A stretch of DNA of 64,000 nt from Streptomyces sp. SID12488 (GTDB lineage: Bacteria > Actinomycetota > Actinomycetes > Streptomycetales > Streptomycetaceae). Below the pieces are notes generated by a model. It was not told where the DNA came from and ran no database searches. It saw nothing but the letters and a program-made list of their open reading frames with translations. Of this stretch, positions 49,583 through 57,684 are shown in pieces. The translations under genes were made by a program, and so were the position numbers. Numbering within the stretch: the first letter of the stretch is position 1; the number at the start of each line of letters is the position of its first letter. The stretch covers positions 1 to 64,000 of the forward strand of contig NZ_JAAGLT010000012.1 of NCBI RefSeq assembly GCF_010548275.1, given 5' to 3'.

Positions 49583-51673
49583 GTGACAGTCGCCGAGGAC
49601 ACCGCACCGCCCACCGCCGCGCAACCACCTGTGCTGGACTCCCGCCGCCGCAACGTCGTCTTCGTCACGATCATGCTCGGCATGCTGCTGGCCGCCCTGG
49701 ACCAGACGATCGTCGGCACGGCCCTGCCGACGATCGTGTCGGACCTCGGCGGTGCCGAGCACATGTCGTGGGTGGTGACGTCGTATCTGCTGGCGGAGAC
49801 CGTGGCCACGGTGCTGGTCGGCAAGTTCGGCGACCTGTTCGGCCGCAAGGTCGTCTTCCAGGTCTCGGCGATCGTCTTCATCACCGGTTCGTTCCTGTGC
49901 GGGCTCGCCACGAACATGACGCTGCTGATCGCCTGGCGGGCCATGCAGGGCATCGGGGCGGGCGGGCTGATGGTCACGGCGATGGCCCTGATCGCTGACG
50001 TCATCCCGCTGCGGGAGCGCGGCAAGTACCAGGGCGCGATCGGTGCCGTGTTCGGTGTGGCGACGGTGATCGGGCCCCTGCTCGGCGGCCTGTTCACCGA
50101 CCATCTGACCTGGCGCTGGGCGTTCTACGTCAACGTTCCCATCGCGATCGTGGTCGTGGTCGCGGCGGCCCGCACCATTCCGGTGGTGAAGTCGGCGGTA
50201 CGCCCGGTCATCGACTATCTGGGCATCGCGTTCGTCGCGATCGGCGCCAGCGCACTGATCCTGGCGACGAGTTGGGGCGGCAACCAGTACGCGTGGGGTT
50301 CCGGCGTCATCATCGCGCTGTTCGTCGGCGGCGCGGTCTCGCTCGGCCTGTTCTGCTGGGCGGAGTCCCGCGCGGCCGAACCGATGCTGCCCATGCGGCT
50401 GTTCGGCAACCCCGTCTTCACGGTCTGCTCGATCCTCAGCTTCATCGTGGGCTTCGCGATGCTGGGCGCGATGACGTACCTCCCCACCTTCCTCCAGTAC
50501 GTGGACGGCGACTCGGCGACGGTCTCCGGCGTGCGAACGCTCCCCATGGTGCTGGGTCTGCTGATCGCGTCCGTCTTCAGCGGCAACGTGGTCAGCAAGA
50601 CCGGCCAGTACCGCTTCTTCCCGGTCATCGGCTCGGCGGTGATGGGCCTGGGCCTGTATCTCCTCTCCCTCATGGACGCGTCGACCAGCACCTGGCTGGC
50701 CTCGCTCTACATGTTCGTCCTCGGCACCGGTATCGGCCTGGGCATGCAGGTGCTGACGATCGCCGTGCAGAACACCGTCGAGTACGCCGACCTCGGCACC
50801 GCGACCTCCGGCGTCACCTTCTTCCGTACGCTGGGCAGTTCGTTCGGCACCGCGGTCTTCGGCACGCTCTACACCAACTCGCTGACCCCGAACCTCTCCG
50901 AGGGCATCGCAGAAGCCGCCCGCACGGGCACGGCGGACCAGGCCACCGTCACCAGGGCGGCCACCAGCCCGGACGGCCTGCACCATCTCCCCGCCAAGGC
51001 GGCCGAGCCGATCATCCGCGCGTACGCGGACACCATCCAGACCGTCTTCCTGTGGACCGTGCCGGTCGCACTACTCGGCTTCGTCGTCGCCCTGTTCCTC
51101 AAGCAGGTCCAGTTGCGCGACAGCGCGCGGATGGCGTCGACGGACATGGGCGACGGCTTCGCGACGCCTAGCAACCCGGACTCGCGCCGACTGCTGGAAG
51201 CCTCCGTCGGCAAGATCATCGGCAGTACGGATCTGGACACCGCGCGCCGGATCGTCAGCGACTCCGACACCCGCCTCGACATCGCGGGCGCCTGGGCCGT
51301 GATGCAGGTCGAACTGTTCACCCGCATGGTCGGCCACGCCAGCCTCGGCCTGATCGCCGCCCGCCGTCACATGCCGCCCGAGGTGCTTGTCCCGGTTTTC
51401 GACCGCATGGTCGAGGAGGGCTACCTGACCCGCACCGGCTCCTTCTTCTCCCACACCCAGGCGGGCACCCGCGAGGCCGAAGTGATCGGCAATGCCTGGG
51501 GCACCTGGCTGGCCGGCCGAGTGGAACAGGATCTCGGCCGCCCCTCGGGCGACGACCTGCGCGCCGCGGTGGACACGATCGCCAAACGCCTCCTGGTGGA
51601 GGACCTCAGCAGCAGCCTGCCGAGCCGTCCCGCGGCACTGTCGGGAGCGGGTGGGGGCGCGTCCGGGTCGTAA
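49583..51673 (+). CDS. DHA2-family MFS drug/proton antiporter with C-terminal winged-helix-like domain
   Basis: 696 residues. The first 510 or so form a 14-helix EmrB/QacA-type transporter with motif C-like LAALDQTIVGTALPTIVSDLGG, motif A GKFGDLFGRK and RAMQGIGAGGLM. Residues about 515-696 are a soluble tail. Its second half (LGLIAARRHMPPEVLVPVFDRMVEEGYLTRTG, then SHTQAGTREAEVI) looks like a MarR/winged-helix fold. Typical DHA2 transporters stop near residue 510-530, so the tail is an addition. The GTG start lacks a strong ribosome site. Substrate unknown; probably efflux of toxic compounds. Confidence 0.83.
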   Translation: MTVAEDTAPPTAAQPPVLDSRRRNVVFVTIMLGMLLAALDQTIVGTALPTIVSDLGGAEHMSWVVTSYLLAETVATVLVGKFGDLFGRKVVFQVSAIVFITGSFLCGLATNMTLLIAWRAMQGIGAGGLMVTAMALIADVIPLRERGKYQGAIGAVFGVATVIGPLLGGLFTDHLTWRWAFYVNVPIAIVVVVAAARTIPVVKSAVRPVIDYLGIAFVAIGASALILATSWGGNQYAWGSGVIIALFVGGAVSLGLFCWAESRAAEPMLPMRLFGNPVFTVCSILSFIVGFAMLGAMTYLPTFLQYVDGDSATVSGVRTLPMVLGLLIASVFSGNVVSKTGQYRFFPVIGSAVMGLGLYLLSLMDASTSTWLASLYMFVLGTGIGLGMQVLTIAVQNTVEYADLGTATSGVTFFRTLGSSFGTAVFGTLYTNSLTPNLSEGIAEAARTGTADQATVTRAATSPDGLHHLPAKAAEPIIRAYADTIQTVFLWTVPVALLGFVVALFLKQVQLRDSARMASTDMGDGFATPSNPDSRRLLEASVGKIIGSTDLDTARRIVSDSDTRLDIAGAWAVMQVELFTRMVGHASLGLIAARRHMPPEVLVPVFDRMVEEGYLTRTGSFFSHTQAGTREAEVIGNAWGTWLAGRVEQDLGRPSGDDLRAAVDTIAKRLLVEDLSSSLPSRPAALSGAGGGASGS

Positions 51674-51686
51674 CCTGCGTCGCTGA

Positions 51687-52481
51687 TCAGCGCAGCAGCA
51701 ATTGCGCCCCGCCCACCACCGTGGCCGCGATCACCAACTGCTCGAACAGCCGTTGGTTGATTCGGCTCACAGCCCATTTGCCGAGAAACGCACCGGGTAT
51801 CACGAACACCACGAGCGAGGCGTCGAGCAGGAGCGAGTGGCCGTCGATCAGGCCGAGGCCGGCGCTGAAGGGGACTTTCGAGACGTTGACGATCAGGAAG
51901 AAGAACGCCGACGTGCCGAGAAAGCCGAGCTTCCGAAAACCGGCCGAGAGGAGATACATCGACATGACCGGGCCACCCGCGTTGGCGACCATCGTCGTGA
52001 AGCCGCCGAGGACACCGTAAGAGCGGGCCTTGAGGCGGCCGGCCGGTGTGCTCACCGCGTCCGGTTCGTCGTCCTCCGATTCCGACGCCGCCTCTGCTTC
52101 CGCCCGCCGCCTGCGCCACACCGTCACCCCGGCCATGAACAGGAGGATCGCCCCGATCGAGGTCCGTACGACCTTGTCGTCCGCCCACACCAGGAACACG
52201 GTGCCGACGACCACGCCCACCGCGACCGCCGGGAACAGCCGCCACAGGGTCGGCCAGTGGGCGTGTCTGCGGTAGGTCAGGACGGCCAGTACGTCCCCCG
52301 CGATCAGGATGGGCAGCAGCACACCGGTGGACTCGCGGGCGGGCAGGACGGCCGCGAAGATCGCCAGACTGACCGTGTTGGCCCCGCTGACGGCGGTCTT
52401 GGAGAAGCCGACGAGCACCGCCGCGGCGGCCAGCGCGGCGAATTCCCAGTGCGTAATGTGCCAGAGCGTCATCGTGTTCAT
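51687..52481 (-). CDS. TauE/SafE-family sulfite/organic-anion permease
   Basis: A 264-residue membrane protein with about eight helices. The repeat halves start VGFSKTAVSGANTVSLAIFAAVLPARESTG and GVLGGFTTMVANAGGPVMSMYLLSAG, both hallmarks of the TauE/SafE family, with an acidic cytoplasmic loop (EAASESEDDEPDAV) between them. It is thought to export sulfite or related organosulfur anions; substrate not determinable. The start is the Met at 52481; a frame running 40 codons further upstream is not hydrophobic and is rejected. Its 3' end nearly abuts the MFS gene (13-base convergent gap). Confidence 0.85.
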   Translation of the reverse strand: MNTMTLWHITHWEFAALAAAAVLVGFSKTAVSGANTVSLAIFAAVLPARESTGVLLPILIAGDVLAVLTYRRHAHWPTLWRLFPAVAVGVVVGTVFLVWADDKVVRTSIGAILLFMAGVTVWRRRRAEAEAASESEDDEPDAVSTPAGRLKARSYGVLGGFTTMVANAGGPVMSMYLLSAGFRKLGFLGTSAFFFLIVNVSKVPFSAGLGLIDGHSLLLDASLVVFVIPGAFLGKWAVSRINQRLFEQLVIAATVVGGAQLLLR

Positions 52482-52639
52482 GCGGACACCGATGCTAGGC
52501 CCACCCAACTGCTGCCGTAAGCACCGTCTCGCCAGGTGACCCCTGCCCCACCCCGACGCGTCAGCGTGGACCGGCCGCCCCGCCCCTGGGAAGATCCACA
52601 CACACCACGCACCCGTTCAATGACGCACCCGGAGAAGCC

Positions 52640-53488
52640 ATGGCCGAGTCCCGCGAGTACGTCCTCACCGGCACCAGGGGCACGATCGCCGTCCACGAGT
52701 GGCCCCGCCCCGCCCGCAGCGATTCCGGACGTCCGCTCGACCCACCTCGCTACCTCGCCCTCCTCTCCCACGGGTACGGGGAACACGTGGGCCGCTACGA
52801 GGAGCTCGCCGACGTCCTCGTGGCCCACGGCGCGGCTGTTCTCGGCCCCGATCACCAGGGACATGGCCGGTCGGCGGGCGAACGGGCGGTGATCGTGGAC
52901 TTCGAGGACGTCGTCACCGACCTGCACACTGTCGCCGACCACGCCCGGGCCGCCCACCCGGACATGCCGGTGGTCCTGATCGGCCACTCCGCCGGCGGCC
53001 TGATCGCGGCCCGCTACGCCCAGCGGTACGGCGACCAACTCGCCGCGCTCGTCCTTTCCGCGCCCGTGCTCGGCAGCTGGGACCTCCCGGGGCGGCTGCT
53101 CGAACTCGACGAGATCCCCGACCAGCCCGTCAACCCGGCCGCGCTGTCCCGCGATCCAGAGGTCGGGGCGGCGTACACGGCCGACCCGCTGGTCTGGCAC
53201 GGCCCGATGAAACGGCCGACGCTGGAGGCGTTCGTACGGACCCTGGAGACCGTGGCGAAGAGCGGTGACGTCGGACCGCTACCGCTGCTGTGGCTGCACG
53301 GCGACGACGACCGGCTCGTCCCGCTCGCCGGGAGCCGCGTAGGCGTCGAGGAACTGCGCGGCACCGACTGGACCGAGCGGATCTTTCCGGGCGCCCGGCA
53401 CGAAGTCTTCCTGGAGACGGACAGGGCGGCGGCCTTCGCCGAGCTGACCGCCTTCGTGGACCGGGTGCTCGCGCCCCGAGCCGAATGA
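52640..53488 (+). CDS. Alpha/beta hydrolase, monoacylglycerol-lipase-like
   Basis: A 282-residue serine hydrolase of the Hydrolase_4 group. An oxyanion-region LLSHGYGEHVGRYEELADVL and GPDHQGHGRSAGER precede the nucleophile elbow GHSAGG (Ser117). The acid lies in WLHGDDDRLVP and the His in PGARHEVF, completing the triad. These features match bacterial monoacylglycerol lipases or lysophospholipases. ATG with GGAG about 5 bases upstream. Divergent from the TauE/SafE gene across 158 bases; no functional link visible. Confidence 0.87.
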   Translation: MAESREYVLTGTRGTIAVHEWPRPARSDSGRPLDPPRYLALLSHGYGEHVGRYEELADVLVAHGAAVLGPDHQGHGRSAGERAVIVDFEDVVTDLHTVADHARAAHPDMPVVLIGHSAGGLIAARYAQRYGDQLAALVLSAPVLGSWDLPGRLLELDEIPDQPVNPAALSRDPEVGAAYTADPLVWHGPMKRPTLEAFVRTLETVAKSGDVGPLPLLWLHGDDDRLVPLAGSRVGVEELRGTDWTERIFPGARHEVFLETDRAAAFAELTAFVDRVLAPRAE

Positions 53489-53599
53489 TCACTCTCCTCC
53501 ACCTGTGCACCTCACCTCCGGTCGTTGATCGCTCCCGGTCGTCCCGGGTGGCCGGTTCCGTCACGTTTCCGTCCCTCCGACCTGGGCACCCGCGTTTCC

Positions 53600-53842
53600 A
53601 TGGAGTGGTTGCGGCGAGCAGCCTGCACGGGAGAGGACCCCGAACTGTTCTTCCCCGTGGGCACGAAGGGACCGGCGGTGCGGGACATCGCCGCCGCCAA
53701 GCGGGTGTGTGCCCACTGCCCGGTGACCCCGCAGTGCCTGGACTGGGCACTGCGCAGCGGTCAGACCGCGGGCGTGTGGGGCGGCACCTGCGAAGAGGAA
53801 CGCGCCGCACTGCTCCGTGCCACGAGAGAACGGGTCCGGTAG
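53600..53842 (+). CDS. WhiB-family iron-sulfur transcription factor
   Basis: An 80-residue WhiB-like protein with four cluster-binding cysteines (C9, C37, C40, C46), the pattern CxxC-x5-C in VCAHCPVTPQC, and the G(V/I)WGG turn (AGVWGG) before a basic tail. The lone Cys after GVWGG (GGTC) is an extra. It would bind a 4Fe-4S cluster and a sigma factor to alter transcription in response to redox state. The ATG at 53600 places C9 at the usual distance; no ribosome site is obvious. Followed by dps after 36 bases. Confidence 0.88.
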   Translation: MEWLRRAACTGEDPELFFPVGTKGPAVRDIAAAKRVCAHCPVTPQCLDWALRSGQTAGVWGGTCEEERAALLRATRERVR

Positions 53843-53878
53843 CGAGAATCCGGACCGCGAAACGAGGAGGAGCACCCC

Positions 53879-54361
53879 ATGACCGTCGTGAAGAGCAGCC
53901 TGCCCGAGCCGGAGCGCCGGATCACCGGCGACGCCCTGCAGGCGACCCTGGTGGATCTGCTGGCGCTGTCGCTGATCGGGAAGCAGGCCCACTGGAACAT
54001 CGTGGGGCCCAGGTTCCGATCGATCCACCTGCACCTCGACGAGGTCGTGACGGTTGCCCGCGCATTCTCCGACACGGTCGCGGAGCGCTCGGCGGCGCTC
54101 GGCGTGTCACCGGACGGCCGCCCGGAAACCGTCGCCTCGGCCTCCGTGTTCCAGGGCCCGAAGGACGGCTGGATCCAGGACACGGAGGTCGTCCAGCTCC
54201 TCGTCGAGGCACTGGCGACGGCGATCGAGCGTCTGCGTGAACGCATCGGCGCTACGGAGGAAGCCGATCCGGTGACCCAGGACCTGCTGATCGGCATCAC
54301 GGCCGAACTCGAGAAGCAGCGCTGGATGTTCGAGGCGGAGAACGCGACCCGCGGCGCCTGA
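53879..54361 (+). CDS. Dps-family ferritin-like protein
   Basis: A 160-residue Dps protein that oxidises and stores iron inside a 12-subunit shell and protects DNA. The inter-subunit ferroxidase set falls at H38 (QAHWN), H50 (SIHLHLDE), D65 and E69, with spacings 12, 15 and 4, exactly those of known Dps. GAGGAG 8-9 bases before the ATG is a strong ribosome site. Its place after a WhiB redox regulator, within 15 kb of an iron-scavenging cluster, fits an oxidative/iron stress role. Confidence 0.9.
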   Translation: MTVVKSSLPEPERRITGDALQATLVDLLALSLIGKQAHWNIVGPRFRSIHLHLDEVVTVARAFSDTVAERSAALGVSPDGRPETVASASVFQGPKDGWIQDTEVVQLLVEALATAIERLRERIGATEEADPVTQDLLIGITAELEKQRWMFEAENATRGA

Positions 54362-54389
54362 CCTGGTTCCCTTCTCCTTCGCCTTCGCA

Positions 54390-54970
54390 TCTCCCTCCCT
54401 CACCCAGGTCTCCGTAGGCCCTGTCGACCATGCGCGGGCCTGGGGGAAGGAGGGAGATCTCATCCGGGTTGATTGTGCGGCAGGCCTGACAGAAGACCTG
54501 CCCCTCGAAACCCTCAATGCCTTCCGGCGCGCAGGGCCATCAGGATCGGCATCTCGGCCAGGTCGACGCCACACGGTTCGGCTCCGAGGCCGTGGGTTGC
54601 GCAGTTCAGTGGCGATCTTGGGGCCAACTTCCTCGGTGATGTCCCCGTCCGGGTGGAAGGCGCACGCAGGATGGTGGTCCCGGCGCGGGCGCGCGTGGGC
54701 GGGCCGTCCTTGCCGTGGACTGAGTCGAACCAAGGGGTGCAGAGCTGGTGGTGGAGCTGGTCATGGAGCCGGTGGTGCGCGGCAGCGGAGCGAAGTCCCG
54801 GAGGACCGGTTCGCCGCCGCGCACCAGCAGCGTGAAGCGGATCAGCTTGTCCATGGCCCGGACGCCGATGTAGGTGAACGTCATGTCGCGAATGTCGGCG
54901 AAGCCGGAGCTGAGCATGTCTCCCAGTCGCACACCGGTTTCAGTGCCTGGAGCCTGGACAGCAGATCCCG
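54390..54970 (-). pseudogene. Decayed M24 (Xaa-Pro) peptidase fragment
   Basis: This otherwise gene-free stretch holds pieces of an M24-family peptidase in shifting minus-strand frames. One reads SMDK-like RAMDKLIRFTLLVRGGEPVL, the next AFHPDGDITEEVGPKIATEL, then after a frame change HGLGAEPCGVDLAEMPILM. After a stop the frame changes again to GIEGFEGQVFCQACRTINPD and ends in MVDRAYGDL. The order follows the N-terminal domain of M24 peptidases; the catalytic pita-bread domain is missing. At least two frameshifts and a 3' truncation show it is dead. It separates dps from the histidine kinase gene. Confidence 0.72.
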
Positions 54971-54997
54971 GTCGTGCCACCGGAGAACTCCGCCGCG

Positions 54998-56164
54998 TCA
55001 TGTCTTCCCCGTGGGGAAGAGTGCCCGTACCTCCCACCCCTGCGTCTGTCCGCCCGGGGGCCCCGCGCGGAGGTCACCGCCCAGGGCCGTGACGCGTTCC
55101 ATGAGGCCGACCAGGCCGAAGCCGCCACCGTGTGCGGCGGCCGGGAGCTGGGTGCCACCCCGGCCGTCGTCGGTCACACCGACCTCCAGTCGTCGGCCGT
55201 CGTGGCGGAGCCGGACGGTTATCTCGCCGGCGTCGGCCGCGTGCCGTCGTACGTTCGTCAGTGCCTCCTGCACCACCCGGAAGGCGGCGGCCTGCACCTC
55301 GTGCGGGAGGTCGTCCGGCACCGCGGGGTCCCGGTCGAGGGTGACGCGCTGGACCGGGCTCGCGAAGCCGTCCGTCAGTTCCTCGATGCCGGCCAGGTCA
55401 CCGACGGGTCTGCGGTCGGCGGCCTCCGGGCCGGTGTCCCGCAGCACGCCGACGGTACGGCGCATCGACGCCAGGGCTTCCGTGGCCGCGCGTTCTATGC
55501 CCGCGAGGACGTTGTCCAGGTTCTCCGGCTGGGTGGTGGCCATCATCCGGGCCATCTGGGTCTGGACGAGGATGCCGGTGACATGGTGGGCGACGAAGTC
55601 GTGCAGGTCGGCGGCGATCGCCACCCGTTCCGCCCGCCGGGTCTCGACAACCGCCACGGCTCGCCGGTAGTCCTGCGAGCGCAGGAACACGGCCAGGCCG
55701 CCGACGACGCCGATCAGGACGAGCGCCACCATCATGAAGCCCAGCAGGCTGAACTCGTCGTCCTGATAGAAGCGCGCGGGTGTACCGAGCAGCGCGGCGC
55801 CGTTCAGTACCCCGCAGACGACGGCCCATGGCTGGGGACAGTGCCGTACCGCGATGAACAGCAGACTCAGCAGGACGACCGTCTCGCCCGGGCCGAACGA
55901 GGCCTGGCTGCCCAGCAGCAGCGAACCCGCCGTGAACAACAGCGAGGCGGCGGCCGGTGCGCCCGTGCGCAGCTGCGGGGTGAGCCAGTCCGGACGCCGC
56001 CGGGCGGGCCACAGCAGGGCGGCGAACCCGGGAACCAGGACGACCGCATGCGGCCAGATCGCGTAACCGCTCTCGCTCGCGTTGAGCACGTCAAGGATCC
56101 CGGCCATGACCAGGAGCGTGACGACGAAAGCCGTGGCGCAGCTGCGGGACGAATCCGATCTCAT
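54998..56164 (-). CDS. Two-component sensor histidine kinase (NarX/DesK type)
   Basis: 388 residues. Five or six membrane helices in the first 165 residues form the sensor. A HisKA_3 dimerisation domain follows with the phospho-accepting H188 in AADLHDFVAHHVTGILVQTQ, then a HATPase with the N-box ALTNVRRHA and G-box DDGRG plus FGLVGLMERV. The start is taken at Met 56164; an upstream GTG is possible, and the longer 431-residue frame enters the divergent promoter. Its probable partner is the LuxR-type regulator at 59800, with the ABC transporter genes lying between them, a common layout for envelope-stress or antimicrobial-peptide systems. Confidence 0.87.
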   Translation of the reverse strand: MRSDSSRSCATAFVVTLLVMAGILDVLNASESGYAIWPHAVVLVPGFAALLWPARRRPDWLTPQLRTGAPAAASLLFTAGSLLLGSQASFGPGETVVLLSLLFIAVRHCPQPWAVVCGVLNGAALLGTPARFYQDDEFSLLGFMMVALVLIGVVGGLAVFLRSQDYRRAVAVVETRRAERVAIAADLHDFVAHHVTGILVQTQMARMMATTQPENLDNVLAGIERAATEALASMRRTVGVLRDTGPEAADRRPVGDLAGIEELTDGFASPVQRVTLDRDPAVPDDLPHEVQAAAFRVVQEALTNVRRHAADAGEITVRLRHDGRRLEVGVTDDGRGGTQLPAAAHGGGFGLVGLMERVTALGGDLRAGPPGGQTQGWEVRALFPTGKT

Positions 56165-56318
56165 GCGAATCACCGTATGCGCGGACGGCCGCGGCCGTAT
56201 CGGCCGAAAGGTCGAGGCCCGGGTCCGTGAAAGGTGGCCGGACGGCCGAGGCGCGCGCTCCCGCCCGCGGGACAGAGTGGAGCCACTGCCCACCCCGCCC
56301 CACCTTCAGGAGTACGAG

Positions 56319-56687
56319 ATGCAGCGCAAAGCCCTCATCAGCGTGATCGCCAGCGCGACAGCCGCGGTCGCGCTGGCCGGCGTCGGAACCCATCTGCTCG
56401 CGGGCACCGAGTCGACGAGCTCCTTGGACAAGTACACGACGGTGGCGGTCGACGGCCACAAGGCGCTGGCGGCGGACATCGTCGCGGGTCGCGCCCAGAG
56501 CAAGTTCCACCCGCTGCCCTGGGTGGGCACGAAGGTCTCCCGGGTGTCCTGTCCGACCGGGCTGAAGGCCGTGGCCGGCGCGAGCATCACGTGCACGGGC
56601 CGCACCGGCACGGGCAAGGACATCGACATACCGGTGACGGTGGTCACGGCGACGAACACCTCCGTGACCTGGAAGTTCGAGCGCTGA
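56319..56687 (+). CDS. DUF4333-type secreted or membrane-anchored small protein
   Basis: 122 residues. An N-terminal hydrophobic segment (LISVIASATAAVALAGVGTHLL) acts as signal or anchor. The rest matches the DUF4333 pattern, with CPTGLKAVAGASITCTGRTGTG providing two conserved cysteines likely joined by a disulfide, then a beta hairpin ending TSVTWKFER. AGGAG 6 bases upstream fixes the ATG. It lies 35 bases before the ABC ATPase, and is the first gene of the block facing away from the kinase. Function unknown; possibly the extracytoplasmic partner of that transporter. Confidence 0.72.
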   Translation: MQRKALISVIASATAAVALAGVGTHLLAGTESTSSLDKYTTVAVDGHKALAADIVAGRAQSKFHPLPWVGTKVSRVSCPTGLKAVAGASITCTGRTGTGKDIDIPVTVVTATNTSVTWKFER

Positions 56688-56722
56688 GCGGCGACGGGGC
56701 AACCGAGGAGAACGAGAAGACC

Positions 56723-57409
56723 ATGAGCACTGTCCTGGCCGGTCTCGGCCTGACCAAGAAGTACGGCTCCACCGTCGCACTGCACGGCGTGGACGTGAAG
56801 GTCGGCGTCCGCGAGTCTCTGGCGATCATGGGTCCATCGGGGTCCGGGAAGTCGACCCTCCTGCACACCCTGGCCGGAGTCGTCCGCCCGGACGGCGGCG
56901 AGGTTCTGCTGCATCGTGAGCGCATCGACAACCTGGGTGAGAACCGGCTGAGCGCACTGCGTCGCAAGCGGTTCGGATTCGTTTTCCAGTTCGGCCAGTT
57001 GCTGCCCGAACTGCCCGCCGAGGAGAACATCGCCCTGCCGCTGATGCTGGACGGCATGTCCCGTGGCCGGGCCGTCTCCCTCGCCCGCCGTTGGTTCGCC
57101 CCGCTCGGCCTCGACGGTCTGGAGAAGCGCCGCCCCGGTCAGCTGTCCGGCGGTCAGGCCCAGCGCGTCGCGATAGCCCGCGCGCTGGTCGTCCAGCCCG
57201 ACGTGGTCTTCGCCGACGAGCCGACCGGCGCGCTGGACCAGGTCACCAGCGAGGAGGTCGTCCTGCTGCTGACCTCGGTCACCCGTGAACAGGGCGCCTC
57301 CCTGGTGATGGTCACGCACGACCCGGACGTCGCCGCCCACTGCGACCGCGTCCTCCAGGTCCGCGACGGCCGGATCACGGGCCACCACCAGTACACCGTC
57401 GCGCCCTGA
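56723..57409 (+). CDS. ABC transporter ATP-binding protein (MacB/BceA/LolD type)
   Basis: A 228-residue ATPase of the MacB-like type that pairs with FtsX-domain permeases. Walker A GPSGSGKST, Q-loop VFQFGQLLPELPAEENIALPL (the long form seen in this group), signature LSGGQAQR, Walker B VVFADEPTGALD and H-loop VTHDPDVA are intact. GAGGAG and GAGAAG precede the ATG. It works with the permease at 57685; a C-rich, gene-free gap of 275 bases lies between them, longer than usual for this pair. Confidence 0.92.
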   Translation: MSTVLAGLGLTKKYGSTVALHGVDVKVGVRESLAIMGPSGSGKSTLLHTLAGVVRPDGGEVLLHRERIDNLGENRLSALRRKRFGFVFQFGQLLPELPAEENIALPLMLDGMSRGRAVSLARRWFAPLGLDGLEKRRPGQLSGGQAQRVAIARALVVQPDVVFADEPTGALDQVTSEEVVLLLTSVTREQGASLVMVTHDPDVAAHCDRVLQVRDGRITGHHQYTVAP

Positions 57410-57684
57410 GCCTCGGGCACGCCCTGGCGACGCCCTACCCGGCAAGGGGTCCCCACCACGTTGCCCTCCTCTCTCACCGCTGCCTCCCGTCCTCCGCCTC
57501 CGCGACGGACCGCTGCCATCGGTACCGCGACCGCCGACGGCTCCGCCCTCCGACGCACTCGCGCCCCTCCTCCGTCCCGCCCCTGATCACCAGCCGCTCC
57601 CGTCCCGCCGCGTCCCACATCCCGCATCCCGGCGCCTGCCCGAGCACGGCCTTCTCCGCCCCTTCCGAGTACCCCGGAGCCCTC

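Noticed and set aside
57410..57684. A possible small gene in the 275-base gap before the FtsX permease
   Set aside because: The gap is C-rich and has no start codon with a ribosome site and no recognisable peptide; only shadow frames of the permease region cross it.
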